Part shown: in pieces, positions 56,416 through 64,000 of the stretch
Position numbering within the stretch: position 1 is the first letter of the stretch
How the letters are laid out: each line of letters starts with the position of its first letter
Source: Paucibacter sp. PLA-PC-4
GTDB lineage: Bacteria > Pseudomonadota > Gammaproteobacteria > Burkholderiales > Burkholderiaceae_C
DNA: 64,000 bases
Reading direction: 5' to 3'
Assembly (NCBI RefSeq): GCF_026241155.1
Contig: NZ_JAPFGP010000010.1
Coordinates: 124,001-188,000 of the forward strand
Program-made: the position numbers and the translations under genes
Notes under the pieces: model-generated
What the model was told of the DNA's origin: nothing
Databases searched by the model: none
What the model saw: only the letters and a program-made list of their open reading frames with translations

Positions 56416-56925
56416 GTGAGCGCGCAATCCCAAAGGGAACCGGCCGCCATGCAAGCCCATGCCGACATCAGCCAAGCCACTCGCCTGGAAGGGCTGAGCC
56501 CGGCCATGCAAAGCTATCTGCGCGAACGGGTCAGCGAAGCCGGGGCCGATGCGCCTTGGCTGCTGCCGGCCCAATGGCAGATGCGGCTCTACCAATGCCT
56601 GGGCGATGCGGGCAGCGCCCGCGCCCTGTGCCGGGACTTGCTGGACGTGGCCGACACCGCAGCGTCCGACAATGCCGGCCTCGTCGCCGTCTTCGAATGC
56701 GCGCCCTGCCAGGACCGTCGTTCCTTCGAGGCCACTTTGGCCACCCATTTGCGCCTGATGCAGCAGTTCGATAGCCGACTGTCGCTGACCCATCTGCGCG
56801 GACATGTCGATGAGGCCCGGCTGCAGATCATGTCGCGCAGCGTACGCATGATCGCGCTGCACGCCACCGCGGAGCGCTTGTCGCGCGTTCTGCCCTGCCC
56901 TGTCTTGGCCTTCTCACTGTTGTAA
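56416..56925 (+). CDS. Protein of unknown function in the envelope-stress island
   Basis: 169 aa from a GTG directly after the BON gene stop; ATG 56449 (MQAHADISQATRLEGLSPAM) would give 158 aa. No signal peptide or TM; predicted helical, with FECAPCQDRRSFEATLATHL carrying a C-x2-C pair and a hydrophobic C-terminus (LPCPVLAFSLL). No family recognised. Position suggests co-expression with the BON lipoprotein. Convergent with the AsmA-like gene. Confidence 0.6.
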   Translation: MSAQSQREPAAMQAHADISQATRLEGLSPAMQSYLRERVSEAGADAPWLLPAQWQMRLYQCLGDAGSARALCRDLLDVADTAASDNAGLVAVFECAPCQDRRSFEATLATHLRLMQQFDSRLSLTHLRGHVDEARLQIMSRSVRMIALHATAERLSRVLPCPVLAFSLL

Positions 56926-56939
56926 GACTGCAAGGCACT

Positions 56940-58895
56940 TCATAACCGCGGCCGGGCCCGCTCCAGCAGCCGTCGGCAGGCCTGCAACATCTGCTGATCG
57001 GCGGCGCTGTTGCCGCTGTCCATCAAGGGCAGCACCGCAGCCAGGGGATTGATCAGGCCCAGCAGCACGGCCGGCACCAGTCGACGCATCAGCGGCTGGG
57101 CCTGCAACTGCCACTGAGGATCACCGAGGCTGCCGCTGATCTGCACCGGTGTGCGCAGCGACAGCGGACTGAAATCCTTTGGCGCCACCCGAAGGCGCAG
57201 ATCCAGCTGCTCGCTGGCCAGCGACAGACGGCCCTCCATCCACAGCGTGGAGTCCTCGGTATCGAGCACCAGCGCGCGCGGCACGACCTGGCCCTCGGAC
57301 ACATCCAGATCGGCCAGCGCGCAATGCAGCGGCAGCGCGCTGTCGCCGCGCAACAGCAGGCCCAGGCCTTGCGCCAGATCGACCCCGGCAGCCTCGACGG
57401 CCAGGTGCGAGATCGCGCCCTGCGACAACGTCGCACTCACGCGGCCGCGGGCACTTGCCAGAAATTCCGCGGTCGAGCGCCCCTGGCCGCTGAGCTTCAG
57501 CCGGCCGCGCATCTGGCCCGTGATCCAGCCCGGCTGGCCCGGAGCGCGGGTCTGACGTAGCCAATGCGCGAGGTCGACCTCGGCCCAGTTCAGCTCGGTC
57601 TGCCACAGTGCCAGCGCGGCGCGCCCGTCCAGGTTGATCAAGCCGCTTAGGCGACCATGCGAGGTGCCGGCCTGCAGATCCCGCAAGCTCAGCACCCCGT
57701 CCTGCAGCAGCAGCCGTGCCCGGGCCGGCGCCAGCGTGTCCGCCAGTGCGCTTCCGAGCTCGATGCGTTGCAGATCGATGCTCACATCGGCATCCATCGC
57801 ACGCAGCGAGGGCAGATCGAATTGTCGCCTGGGCAACACACGATGATCTCCGGCTACGCGGGGGCTGGGCTCGGCCGGCACGCCGATGGCCGGCCCTAGA
57901 TCGGCCAGCCACAAGCTCTCGCCGCCGAGGCGGCCACTCAGGGCCGGACGCCCGCCCGCGCTCGCCTCCTTCAGCTCGAAGCTGCCGTCCAAGCGGCTGC
58001 GACCCAGCCGGGCTTGCACAACCTCGACCTGCCAGCGCTGGCCCTCACGTGCCAGGCGACCCTTGAATCTGAACGCAGCGGTACTGGGCAGGGTCAGGCC
58101 CAGCGCATCGCCAATGGCCGACAGCGAAGGCCCGGCGAGCCGGTAGTTTCCGGCCAGGCCTTGCAGGCCCAGCAGCTCGCGCAGCGAGCCCTCGAAGTCC
58201 AGCGCCGTCGCGCCTGCGCGCAGCTGCAGGCGCAGCGGCACGGCGCTATCGCCAGCATTGATCCAGGGAAGCGGCGAGGCCGTATCCAGCCAGGCTTGCA
58301 GGGGGCGCCCCAGATACTCGCCATGGGCAGTAGCAAAGAGGCCACCATCGCGGCCGTCCCTATCGGCAAGCGCAAAGTCGATCACTGCGCTGAGTCGGCG
58401 CGGCAGGTCATTCAGCACGATTCGGCCGCCGCCAAGACGTAACGCTTCGAACTGAAGCAAGGCGGCGCCCTCCCCGGATTGCGGCCCGGTCTGCATCGCC
58501 CAGCTGGCACGCCCCTGAGGGTCGCGCCACAGATCGAGATCGGCCGAACGGGCCTGCAGCGAACGCACGCGCAGGCTACCGCTGCCGCGCCAGTCCCACA
58601 GGTCAAAGTAGCGCAAACGCAACTCCACCGCTTGGGCGCGCAGTGTCGGCGTCTGCGACCGCCAGGCCGGGCCGCCAATCAGCAGCTGGTCGGCCCGCAG
58701 ACGCAGGCCGCCAAGCAGGCGCAGCTGCAGCACGCCCTCACCCTCAGTGGCCGACGCGAAACGGACTTCACGGCCCAGGCGCTGCGAGAGCGTCTGGGCC
58801 AGCGGAGCGGCCAGCCAGGGCCAGCCCAGGCTCTCGCCGATGGCAAAGCCGCCCAGACACAGGGCCAGACCGATCACAGTCAGGCGCAGCTTCAT
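56940..58895 (-). CDS. AsmA-family protein
   Basis: 651 aa. N-terminal TM (LTVIGLALCLGGFAIGESLG), then a long beta-rich AsmA-like body with repeated elements such as LDLWRDPQGRASWAMQTGP; C-terminal AsmA_2-like region (GQMRGRLKLSGQGRSTAEFL; DLRLRVAPKDFSPLSLRTPV). AsmA-type proteins are anchored in the inner membrane and are linked to phospholipid transfer to the outer membrane. Own promoter expected in 58896-58985, after the terminator of the upstream BON gene. Confidence 0.85.
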   Translation of the reverse strand: MKLRLTVIGLALCLGGFAIGESLGWPWLAAPLAQTLSQRLGREVRFASATEGEGVLQLRLLGGLRLRADQLLIGGPAWRSQTPTLRAQAVELRLRYFDLWDWRGSGSLRVRSLQARSADLDLWRDPQGRASWAMQTGPQSGEGAALLQFEALRLGGGRIVLNDLPRRLSAVIDFALADRDGRDGGLFATAHGEYLGRPLQAWLDTASPLPWINAGDSAVPLRLQLRAGATALDFEGSLRELLGLQGLAGNYRLAGPSLSAIGDALGLTLPSTAAFRFKGRLAREGQRWQVEVVQARLGRSRLDGSFELKEASAGGRPALSGRLGGESLWLADLGPAIGVPAEPSPRVAGDHRVLPRRQFDLPSLRAMDADVSIDLQRIELGSALADTLAPARARLLLQDGVLSLRDLQAGTSHGRLSGLINLDGRAALALWQTELNWAEVDLAHWLRQTRAPGQPGWITGQMRGRLKLSGQGRSTAEFLASARGRVSATLSQGAISHLAVEAAGVDLAQGLGLLLRGDSALPLHCALADLDVSEGQVVPRALVLDTEDSTLWMEGRLSLASEQLDLRLRVAPKDFSPLSLRTPVQISGSLGDPQWQLQAQPLMRRLVPAVLLGLINPLAAVLPLMDSGNSAADQQMLQACRRLLERARPRL

Positions 58896-58924
58896 CTAAG
58901 TCCGATCGGAAGATGGTGCGTGCT

Positions 58925-58962
58925 AAAAAAAAGCCACCCGGCGCGTTTTCGCGACGGGTGGC
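58925..58962 (-). terminator. Rho-independent terminator after the BON gene
   Basis: On the minus strand GCCACCCG pairs with CGGGTGGC; one G-A mismatch, then a further 4 bp closes a 4-base loop; followed by eight T (58932-58925). 23 bases past the BON gene stop at 58986, separating it from the AsmA-like gene. Confidence 0.92.
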
Positions 58963-58985
58963 CGAGGCTGCGGTCCCTTGGGGGC

Positions 58986-59306
58986 TCAGGAGCGCACAGA
59001 CAACTCGTTCTTGACCTGCTTGACGCCGCTGACGCCGCGCGCCAACGACTCGGCCATCGCACGCTCGTTCTGGCTCTTCGCAAAGCCAGACAGCATCACA
59101 GTGCCATTGAGCGTCTCGACGCTGATCGCAGCCGCGTCGACCTGCTTGCTCTCGACAAACTTCGCCTTCACCGCCGTCGTGATGGCCGAGTCATCGATGT
59201 AGGCGCCCACCGTGGACTGGCCACGACTGACGGCGCAGCCCTGCAGGGCCACCAGGGACAGCGCAGTTGCCAATGAAATAACGATTGCACGAGTAGACAT
59301 GATCAT
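58986..59306 (-). CDS. BON-domain lipoprotein (OsmY-like)
   Basis: 106 aa. AAGGAG seven bases before ATG 59306. Lipobox LVALQGC; single BON domain (ITTAVKAKFVESKQVDAAAI; VMLSGFAKSQNERAMAESLA). Periplasmic/outer-membrane stress protein. Lies after the 50-aa ORF and the glycine-zipper gene on the same strand; ends at a strong terminator. Confidence 0.92.
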   Translation of the reverse strand: MIMSTRAIVISLATALSLVALQGCAVSRGQSTVGAYIDDSAITTAVKAKFVESKQVDAAAISVETLNGTVMLSGFAKSQNERAMAESLARGVSGVKQVKNELSVRS

Positions 59307-59324
59307 GAGAGATCTCCTTAAGTT

Positions 59325-59477
59325 TTATTGCTGAACCGGCGGCTGGGTGACAGCCTCGGTCGTGTCGTACAGAAACGGAAACGCCACTTCGTAGCCGAGT
59401 TCGAGAGCGGCCGCATCGACCGGCTCGAGCGGTGCCTGCGGGGCCCACAGGGCTTGAGGGAAATCACTGAAACTCAT
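59325..59477 (-). CDS. Small unknown protein, 50 aa
   Basis: Starts MSFSDFPQALWAPQAPLEPV; AGGAGG five bases before the ATG is a near-ideal ribosome site. Acidic, no TM or signal; ends AVTQPPVQQ. Between the glycine-zipper and BON genes with short gaps (51 and 18 bases), so likely part of that transcript. No family recognised. Confidence 0.6.
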   Translation of the reverse strand: MSFSDFPQALWAPQAPLEPVDAAALELGYEVAFPFLYDTTEAVTQPPVQQ

Positions 59478-59528
59478 CCGATCCTCCTGTTGCGGTGGGC
59501 CTTGCAGCGGCCTTGGACTGGCCAAGCC

Positions 59529-59756
59529 TTACTTCTTCTTGCTCAACTCGTTGCCGATGGCACCGCCGACTACCGCGCCGCCGACGGTGCCCACGGTGCT
59601 GCCGCCAGTCGCAGCCGCACCGACCACACCGCCGACCACCGCACCGACCGCGGTATTGGCCTCGCGCTTGCTCATCCCGGCACAGGCGCTGAGGCTGAGC
59701 GCCAGCGTGGCGATTGCCAGAGTGGAGATAAGGCCGTGTCTATTGATTTTGTTCAT
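59529..59756 (-). CDS. Glycine-zipper small lipoprotein
   Basis: 75 aa. Lipobox-like LSLSACAG (Cys25), then NTAVGAVVGGVVGAAATGGS and GTVGGAVVGGAIGNELSKKK, a glycine zipper that inserts in or spans the membrane. First gene of the minus-strand trio ending at 58986. The 199 bases upstream carry no gene; they include the short palindrome CTGTC-A-GACAG at 59832-59842. Confidence 0.88.
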   Translation of the reverse strand: MNKINRHGLISTLAIATLALSLSACAGMSKREANTAVGAVVGGVVGAAATGGSTVGTVGGAVVGGAIGNELSKKK

Positions 59757-59955
59757 GCTTGACTCCTATGAGGGATGTCGGCAGTGTGCGCGGCGCAGTC
59801 GTCGGCAAGAATCAGCCAAGCTCGCGAAGCCCTGTCAGACAGCACCGACACGTCACATGCCGCCCTCGCCTGCAAGCACCCATCTCGGCACGATGCAGGG
59901 AAAACCCGCAAAATCACGGGCAAACCACAACCGGCCGGTACCCCCCAAGCCATCA

Positions 59956-60639
59956 ATGGACAGACTCACCGCTCCCTCCGCCACACCACAAGCCAGCCTG
60001 CCGGGCTCCAGATGGCTGACCCTGCCCGCCCCGCTGCTGGCCGCCCTGTTGGCCGTGCTGCTGTGGCTGAGCTTGGCACCGGCCCAGGTCATGCATGTGA
60101 TGCGTGAGGGCGGCCCGATCGAGGGCATGACCGAGATCCTCTACTTCGTGCTGGCTGCCGTGCTGTGGCTGAGTCCACGTGCGGCGGGCGAGTGGCGCAC
60201 AACATTGACGCTGTCAGTGATGCTGGCGGCGGCCGGCGCGCGCGAGATGGACCTGCACAAGTACTGGACCGGCACCAGCGTGCTCAAGGTCAGCTTCTAT
60301 CTGCGCGACGCGCCGCTGCATCAGAAGATCGTCGCCTTCGTGATCCTGGCGCTGATCGCTGCGGCCGCCATCCACCTACTGCGCCAGCATGGCAAGGTGC
60401 TGTGGCAGCGCCTGAAGGCGCGCGAGCCGGTCGCCTGCAGCATTGCGCTGTTCTTCATCACGATGGCCATCAGCAAGGTGCTGGACCGCTCGATCAACGT
60501 GCTGGCCGAGGACTTCGGCATCGCCAGCTCGGCCTCGGTGCTTGCCCTGGTGTCGGCGCTGGAAGAGACGGTGGAGTTGGCCCTGCCGGTGATGGCCGGC
60601 CTGGCACGCTGGCAGTATCTGCGGCTCAGAAACGCTTAG
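59956..60639 (+). CDS. Unassigned membrane protein linked to a two-component system
   Basis: 227 aa from ATG 59956; the open frame extends upstream but into a non-membrane stretch. About six TM helices (near 25-42, 58-73, 82-95, 124-142, 159-175, 190-218). A conserved-looking polar motif GAREMDLHKYWTGTSVLKVS sits between helices 3 and 4, and ALEETVELALPVMAGLARWQ ends the protein. No family name recalled. 11 bases before the OmpR-type regulator gene, so the three genes 59956-62659 are one operon; it could be an accessory sensor or a target. Confidence 0.75.
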   Translation: MDRLTAPSATPQASLPGSRWLTLPAPLLAALLAVLLWLSLAPAQVMHVMREGGPIEGMTEILYFVLAAVLWLSPRAAGEWRTTLTLSVMLAAAGAREMDLHKYWTGTSVLKVSFYLRDAPLHQKIVAFVILALIAAAAIHLLRQHGKVLWQRLKAREPVACSIALFFITMAISKVLDRSINVLAEDFGIASSASVLALVSALEETVELALPVMAGLARWQYLRLRNA

Positions 60640-60650
60640 CATCGCCATCC

Positions 60651-61325
60651 ATGCGCCTCCTCGTTGTTGAAGATGATGCCCAGCTGGGCGATGCGCTGGC
60701 CTGTGGCCTGCGCCAGCTGGGCCATGCGGTCGACTGGTTCCAGGACGGCGCCAGCGCCGGCGCCGCGCTGGCCGGCGCGCCCTATGACGCGATGGTGCTG
60801 GACCTGGGCCTGCCCGGCGGCGATGGCATGCAGTGGCTGGCGCGCTGGCGCGCCAGTGGGCTGGTGTTGCCGGTGCTGATACTGACGGCGCGCGACGCGG
60901 TCGAGCAACGCATTGCCGGGCTGGATGCCGGCGCCGACGACTATTTGGTCAAGCCGATCACGATAGACGAGCTGGCCGCGCGGCTGCGTGCGATGCTGCG
61001 GCGCTCCGCCGGCCGGGCCCAATCGGTCTGGCAGCACGGTGCGCTGGCCTATGACCCGGCCACCAAGCAAGTGCGCTGGCGCGGCCAGCCAGTGGAGCTG
61101 ACCGGGCGCGAGATGGCGCTGCTGGAGGTCTTGATGGCCCATCCGCAGCGCGTGCTCAGCAAAGAACATCTGAAAGACAAGCTCTACGACTGGAGCGGCG
61201 GCGAGCCCGAGGGCAACGCGCTGGAGGTACATATCCACCATCTGCGTCGCAAGATCGACCCGGCCATCGTGCGCACGGTGCGCGGCGTCGGTTATGCGCT
61301 TGGCCCTGCCGAGGAGATCCCATGA
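60651..61325 (+). CDS. OmpR-type response regulator (QseB/PmrA-like)
   Basis: 224 aa from ATG 60651. Receiver: VVEDDAQLGDAL, phospho-Asp in AMVLDLGLPGGDGMQWLARW, Lys in DYLVKPI; winged-helix DNA-binding domain (LTGREMALLEVLMAHPQRVL; NALEVHIHHLRRKI). Overlaps the kinase start by four bases (ATGA). Confidence 0.95.
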   Translation: MRLLVVEDDAQLGDALACGLRQLGHAVDWFQDGASAGAALAGAPYDAMVLDLGLPGGDGMQWLARWRASGLVLPVLILTARDAVEQRIAGLDAGADDYLVKPITIDELAARLRAMLRRSAGRAQSVWQHGALAYDPATKQVRWRGQPVELTGREMALLEVLMAHPQRVLSKEHLKDKLYDWSGGEPEGNALEVHIHHLRRKIDPAIVRTVRGVGYALGPAEEIP

Positions 61326-62659
61326 GCTTGCAGCGGCGGCTGCTTCTCTACCTGCTGATGTGTGCGCCGCTGGTCTGGGGCGTGGCGCTGTTCATCTCGG
61401 TGGATCGGGCCCGGCATGAAGTGAACGAGCTCTTCGACACCGAGATGATACGGCTGGCCCGCCAGGTCCAGGCCACGCTGAGTTCGACCCAGCAGGGCGA
61501 GCGGGTGCCCACCGCACCAGCACAAGGCGCGGCAGATGCCGGTGAGGCGGACGTGCGCGATCTGGCCATCGCCGTCTGGGACTCCGCCGGCCAGTTGCTG
61601 CTGTCCGACCGCGAGGGCGTGCAGCTGCCGCGCCGTGCCGAGGCGGCGGGTTTTGTCGACCTGACGCTGGAGGCCGAGCCCTGGCGGGTCTACTACCTGC
61701 AATCGGCCGGAGGCCAATGGCTGGTGGCGGCCGGGCAGAAAGCCTACGAACGCGACGAGCTGGTATTCGATCTGACCGCCAGCCAGCTCGGGCCATGGCT
61801 GCTGGTGCTGCCGGTGCTGCTGCTGGCGATGGCCTGGGCGGTGCGCCGGGCGCTGGCCCCGGTGCACCAACTCACCGCCGAGCTCCAAGGCCGCGGCCCG
61901 AATGATTTGCAACCAGTGCCGCAAAGCCATGCGCCGGCCGAGCTCAAGCCGCTGGTGGGGGCGATGAACGGCCTGTTCGAACGCATCGACACGATGCTGG
62001 CGCGCGAGCGCCGCTTCACCGCCGATGCGGCCCATGAGCTGCGCACGCCGCTGGCGGTGCTGCGTGCGCAATGGGATGTCGTGCGGCGCTCGGCCAGTGT
62101 CGAGGAGCGCGCCGGCGCCGAGGCCAAGCTGGGCGCCGGGCTGGAGCGCATGGACCGCCTGGTCACGCAGATGCTGGCGCTCTCGCGCCTGGAGGCCAGC
62201 GCCGGGCTGGGCCACAGCAGCGAGCTACGCTGGACAGCCATCGTCGAGCAGGTGATCAGCGACTGCCTGCCACTGGCCGAGCGCCGGCGCATCGAGCTGG
62301 CCTGCGACTGGCCGGCACCGGGCGAGCATGCGCTGCCCTTGCTGGGCGACGAGCAGCTGATGATGGTGCTGCTGCGCAATCTGCTGGACAACGCCGTGCG
62401 CTACGCGCCCCCGGGCACCACGGCCACGCTGCGCTTCGAGCCCGGGCGGCTGAGCGTCGAGAATGCAGGCGAACCGCTGACGGCAGAACAGCTGGCGCGC
62501 CTGGGCGAGCGCTTTCACCGCAGCGAGGGTCAGGCGGAAAGCGGCAGCGGCCTGGGCCTGTCCATCGCCCAGCGCATCGCCGCGTTGCACCGGCTGAAGC
62601 TCGAGTTCGGCGCTGGCGCCGCTGGGCGCGGCTTCCGGGCCGTGCTGAGCCGGGCTTAG
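61322..62659 (+). CDS. Sensor histidine kinase (QseC-like)
   Basis: 445 aa. TM1 (about 8-25), periplasmic 2CSK_N-type domain (about 30-155), TM2 (about 158-178), then HisKA with phospho-His in FTADAAHELRTPLAVLRAQW, and HATPase: N box NLLDNAVRYAPPG and G2 box GSGLGLSIAQRI. The G1 motif (DxGxG in most kinases) reads VENAGEPL, without the Asp. Signals to the regulator encoded upstream. Stop overlaps the convergent TPR-like gene by four bases. Confidence 0.93.
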   Translation: MSLQRRLLLYLLMCAPLVWGVALFISVDRARHEVNELFDTEMIRLARQVQATLSSTQQGERVPTAPAQGAADAGEADVRDLAIAVWDSAGQLLLSDREGVQLPRRAEAAGFVDLTLEAEPWRVYYLQSAGGQWLVAAGQKAYERDELVFDLTASQLGPWLLVLPVLLLAMAWAVRRALAPVHQLTAELQGRGPNDLQPVPQSHAPAELKPLVGAMNGLFERIDTMLARERRFTADAAHELRTPLAVLRAQWDVVRRSASVEERAGAEAKLGAGLERMDRLVTQMLALSRLEASAGLGHSSELRWTAIVEQVISDCLPLAERRRIELACDWPAPGEHALPLLGDEQLMMVLLRNLLDNAVRYAPPGTTATLRFEPGRLSVENAGEPLTAEQLARLGERFHRSEGQAESGSGLGLSIAQRIAALHRLKLEFGAGAAGRGFRAVLSRA

Positions 62660-63300
62660 CGGGACTTGGTCTTCTCGAGCAAGGCCCGCACCTCCTCGCG
62701 CCGGCCGGTGTCGGCGATCTGGCGGCCGGGCCTGGCCGGCGCCTGCAGAGCGCGTTCCAGATAGGCCTGCGCCTCGGCCGGCTGCTTGGTCTCGATCAGG
62801 TATTCGGCATAAAAGAAGTTCGGGTCTATGCCCTTGGGGTTCAGCGCCAGCGCCTTTTGCAGCAGCTCGCGCGCCTTGGCCTTGTCGCCAAAGGCGATCG
62901 GCCAGCCAGGCACCTTGTAGTACAGCACGCCCAGGCTGTTATAGGCCGAGCCCTCCAGCGCACTGCCGTCGATCTGGATCGCCGATTCATACAGCGCCTT
63001 GGCCTGCTTGACCAGGCCCAGCGCGCCGAGGCCGCCCTTCTCGCCTGCCCAGGAGCTGACGACGATACCCTCCCAGACCAGCGGCTCGCTGCGGCCGGCA
63101 AAACTCTCGCTGAGCTTGTGAGCCTTGGCGGCCAGGGCCTCGAAGCGCTTCTCGCGCTCGGCCGCGGGGGTCTGGTAGCGGATCACCTCCCAGTCATGCT
63201 GGATCTCGGTGACGGCGTCGTCGACACCGGCGGCCTGGGCCCCCAGCGCACCGAAGAGGGCAAAGGCAAGCAGCGTGTTCAGGTGCAAAGAAGTCTTCAT
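62656..63300 (-). CDS. Secreted TPR-like protein
   Basis: 214 aa from ATG 63300. Signal peptide LLAFALFGALGAQAAG; helical repeats of TPR type (ALYESAIQIDGSALEGSAYN; KARELLQKALALNPKGIDPN; AEAQAYLERALQA). Periplasmic protein of unknown role. 13 bases after the SDR gene, so likely co-transcribed. Confidence 0.85.
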   Translation of the reverse strand: MKTSLHLNTLLAFALFGALGAQAAGVDDAVTEIQHDWEVIRYQTPAAEREKRFEALAAKAHKLSESFAGRSEPLVWEGIVVSSWAGEKGGLGALGLVKQAKALYESAIQIDGSALEGSAYNSLGVLYYKVPGWPIAFGDKAKARELLQKALALNPKGIDPNFFYAEYLIETKQPAEAQAYLERALQAPARPGRQIADTGRREEVRALLEKTKSR

Positions 63301-63313
63301 GGATTTGTCCTTG

Positions 63314-64000
63314 TCAGCAAGCGAGAGTCGCGGGGGCGCCGTCCGCGGAAGGTTGCAGGGGCGGCAGGCTGCGGCGGTGTTTGGTGAAGGCGCCGTCCAG
63401 CACGGGGCCGGCCAGGCCGTTGAGCCGCACCGCCAGGGATTCGGGAAAGCCGATGAAGCGCTCGGCGCCCTCGCTCTGCAGCAGGCGCAGCAAGGCATGG
63501 GCGACCCGCTCGGGTGCGTCCATCGCGGTGCCGGTGGCGCGGTTATAGGCTTGCACGCCGGCGTTGTTGAACTCGGTGCGGGTGCTGCGCGGGCCCAGGT
63601 ACTGCACCCGCACCCGGCTGTCGCCCAGCTCGCGGCGCAACGCCTCAGCAAAGCCGCGCAGGCCGAACTTACTGGCGCTGTAAGCACTGAAACCCGGCAG
63701 GCCCAGCCCGCCCAGCGCTGAGCCGATGCAGATGATTTGCGCGCGCCGCTGGCAGCGCAGGTGCGGCAGCAGGGCCTGGCTCAGCAGCATCGGTGCGAGC
63801 AAATTGAGGTCCAGCAACTGTCGTATCGCGGCGGGCTCCAAGGTCTCGAGCCGGCCGAAGCTGGGCGCGCCGGCACCATGGACAAGCACATTGCAACCCC
63901 AATCGGCCGCGACCTCGGCCAGCGGCCGCAGACGCTCGGCCTGGGCCAGATCGGTGGCCACCCAGCGCAGCCGCGCAGGCTCGACGCCATGGCGCTGACC
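63314..64000 (-). CDS. SDR-family oxidoreductase (5' end beyond window)
   Basis: 229 codons are visible; the frame runs past 64000 and the N-terminal glycine-rich NAD(P) motif is outside the window. Visible: NVLVHGAGAPSFG (NAG-like strand), SALGG with the Ser, and the catalytic YxxxK in FSAYSASKFGLRGFAEALRR. NAD(P)-dependent short-chain dehydrogenase; substrate unknown. A GTG at 63961 is internal, not the start. Confidence 0.9.
   Translation of the reverse strand, partial: GQRHGVEPARLRWVATDLAQAERLRPLAEVAADWGCNVLVHGAGAPSFGRLETLEPAAIRQLLDLNLLAPMLLSQALLPHLRCQRRAQIICIGSALGGLGLPGFSAYSASKFGLRGFAEALRRELGDSRVRVQYLGPRSTRTEFNNAGVQAYNRATGTAMDAPERVAHALLRLLQSEGAERFIGFPESLAVRLNGLAGPVLDGAFTKHRRSLPPLQPSADGAPATLAC

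Noticed and set aside
59832-59842. CTGTC-A-GACAG palindrome upstream of the glycine-zipper gene
   Set aside because: Only 5-bp arms, no second copy seen near the other stress genes; could easily be chance.

Overview
The window is chromosomal DNA of a GC-rich (by eye about two-thirds G+C) Gram-negative bacterium. It most resembles a betaproteobacterium of the order Burkholderiales, in or near the Rubrivivax/Leptothrix/Roseateles group. Reasons: paired cyanophycin synthetase genes beside a zinc-ribbon ABC transporter, a Burkholderiales-type trimeric porin ending in Phe, a GltIJKL glutamate/aspartate transporter, a fad operon with DUF2147, and a class A RNase P RNA with a GAAGCAAGCC/GGCTTGCTTC terminal helix. 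No tRNA, rRNA, CRISPR array, insertion sequence or prophage gene was found. Coding density is high and the only gap over 300 bases is 6364-6853. Genus cannot be fixed from sequence alone.

Layout. (1) 1-6417: cyanophycin locus, with a divergent ABC transporter (cut by the window edge), cphA' and cphA, closed by a terminator. (2) 6431-10925: a frameshifted chemoreceptor tail, a GGDEF/EAL protein and an intact methyl-accepting chemotaxis protein. (3) 11031-12645: Lrp-type regulator divergent from ornithine cyclodeaminase. (4) 12770-18481: hybrid histidine kinase, alpha-carbonic anhydrase, Bcr/CflA exporter and a Gfo/Idh/MocA oxidoreductase. (5) 18465-18837: rnpB, overlapping the end of the oxidoreductase gene; then a DMT exporter divergent from its likely LysR regulator. 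(6) 20693-26264: FHA/trypsin-like protease pair, pyrC, a DUF4394 lipoprotein and a diguanylate cyclase. (7) 26281-30688: gltIJKL with an internal attenuator-like hairpin and a LysR regulator. (8) 30782-38056: Atm1-type exporter, YciA thioesterase, a DAO-family FAD oxidoreductase, a two-subunit molybdenum hydroxylase and a divergent AraC regulator. (9) 38053-47868: a long single-strand fatty-acid beta-oxidation cluster under a TetR regulator with a palindromic operator candidate. (10) 48081-53095: HNH endonuclease, glycine-zipper lipoprotein, DoxX, MFS, GTP cyclohydrolase II and porin. (11) 53114-59756: a NarL-type two-component system with a stand-alone receiver protein, followed by an island of small envelope/stress proteins (DUF1328, two BON proteins, AsmA-like, glycine zipper, two unknowns). 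(12) 59956-64000: an unassigned membrane protein in one operon with a QseBC-like two-component system, then a TPR-like protein and a truncated SDR.

How parts may work together: cyanophycin (Arg/Asp polymer), ornithine cyclodeaminase with Lrp, and the Glu/Asp transporter are all nitrogen-storage or amino-acid functions, but they are separate transcription units. The most notable unexplained signals are two GTAGG-N6-CCTAC palindromes bracketing the NarL-type two-component cluster, the protease-FHA operon, the membrane protein joined to the QseBC-like pair, the loss of the Mur-ligase P-loop in CphA', and the rnpB/CDS overlap.
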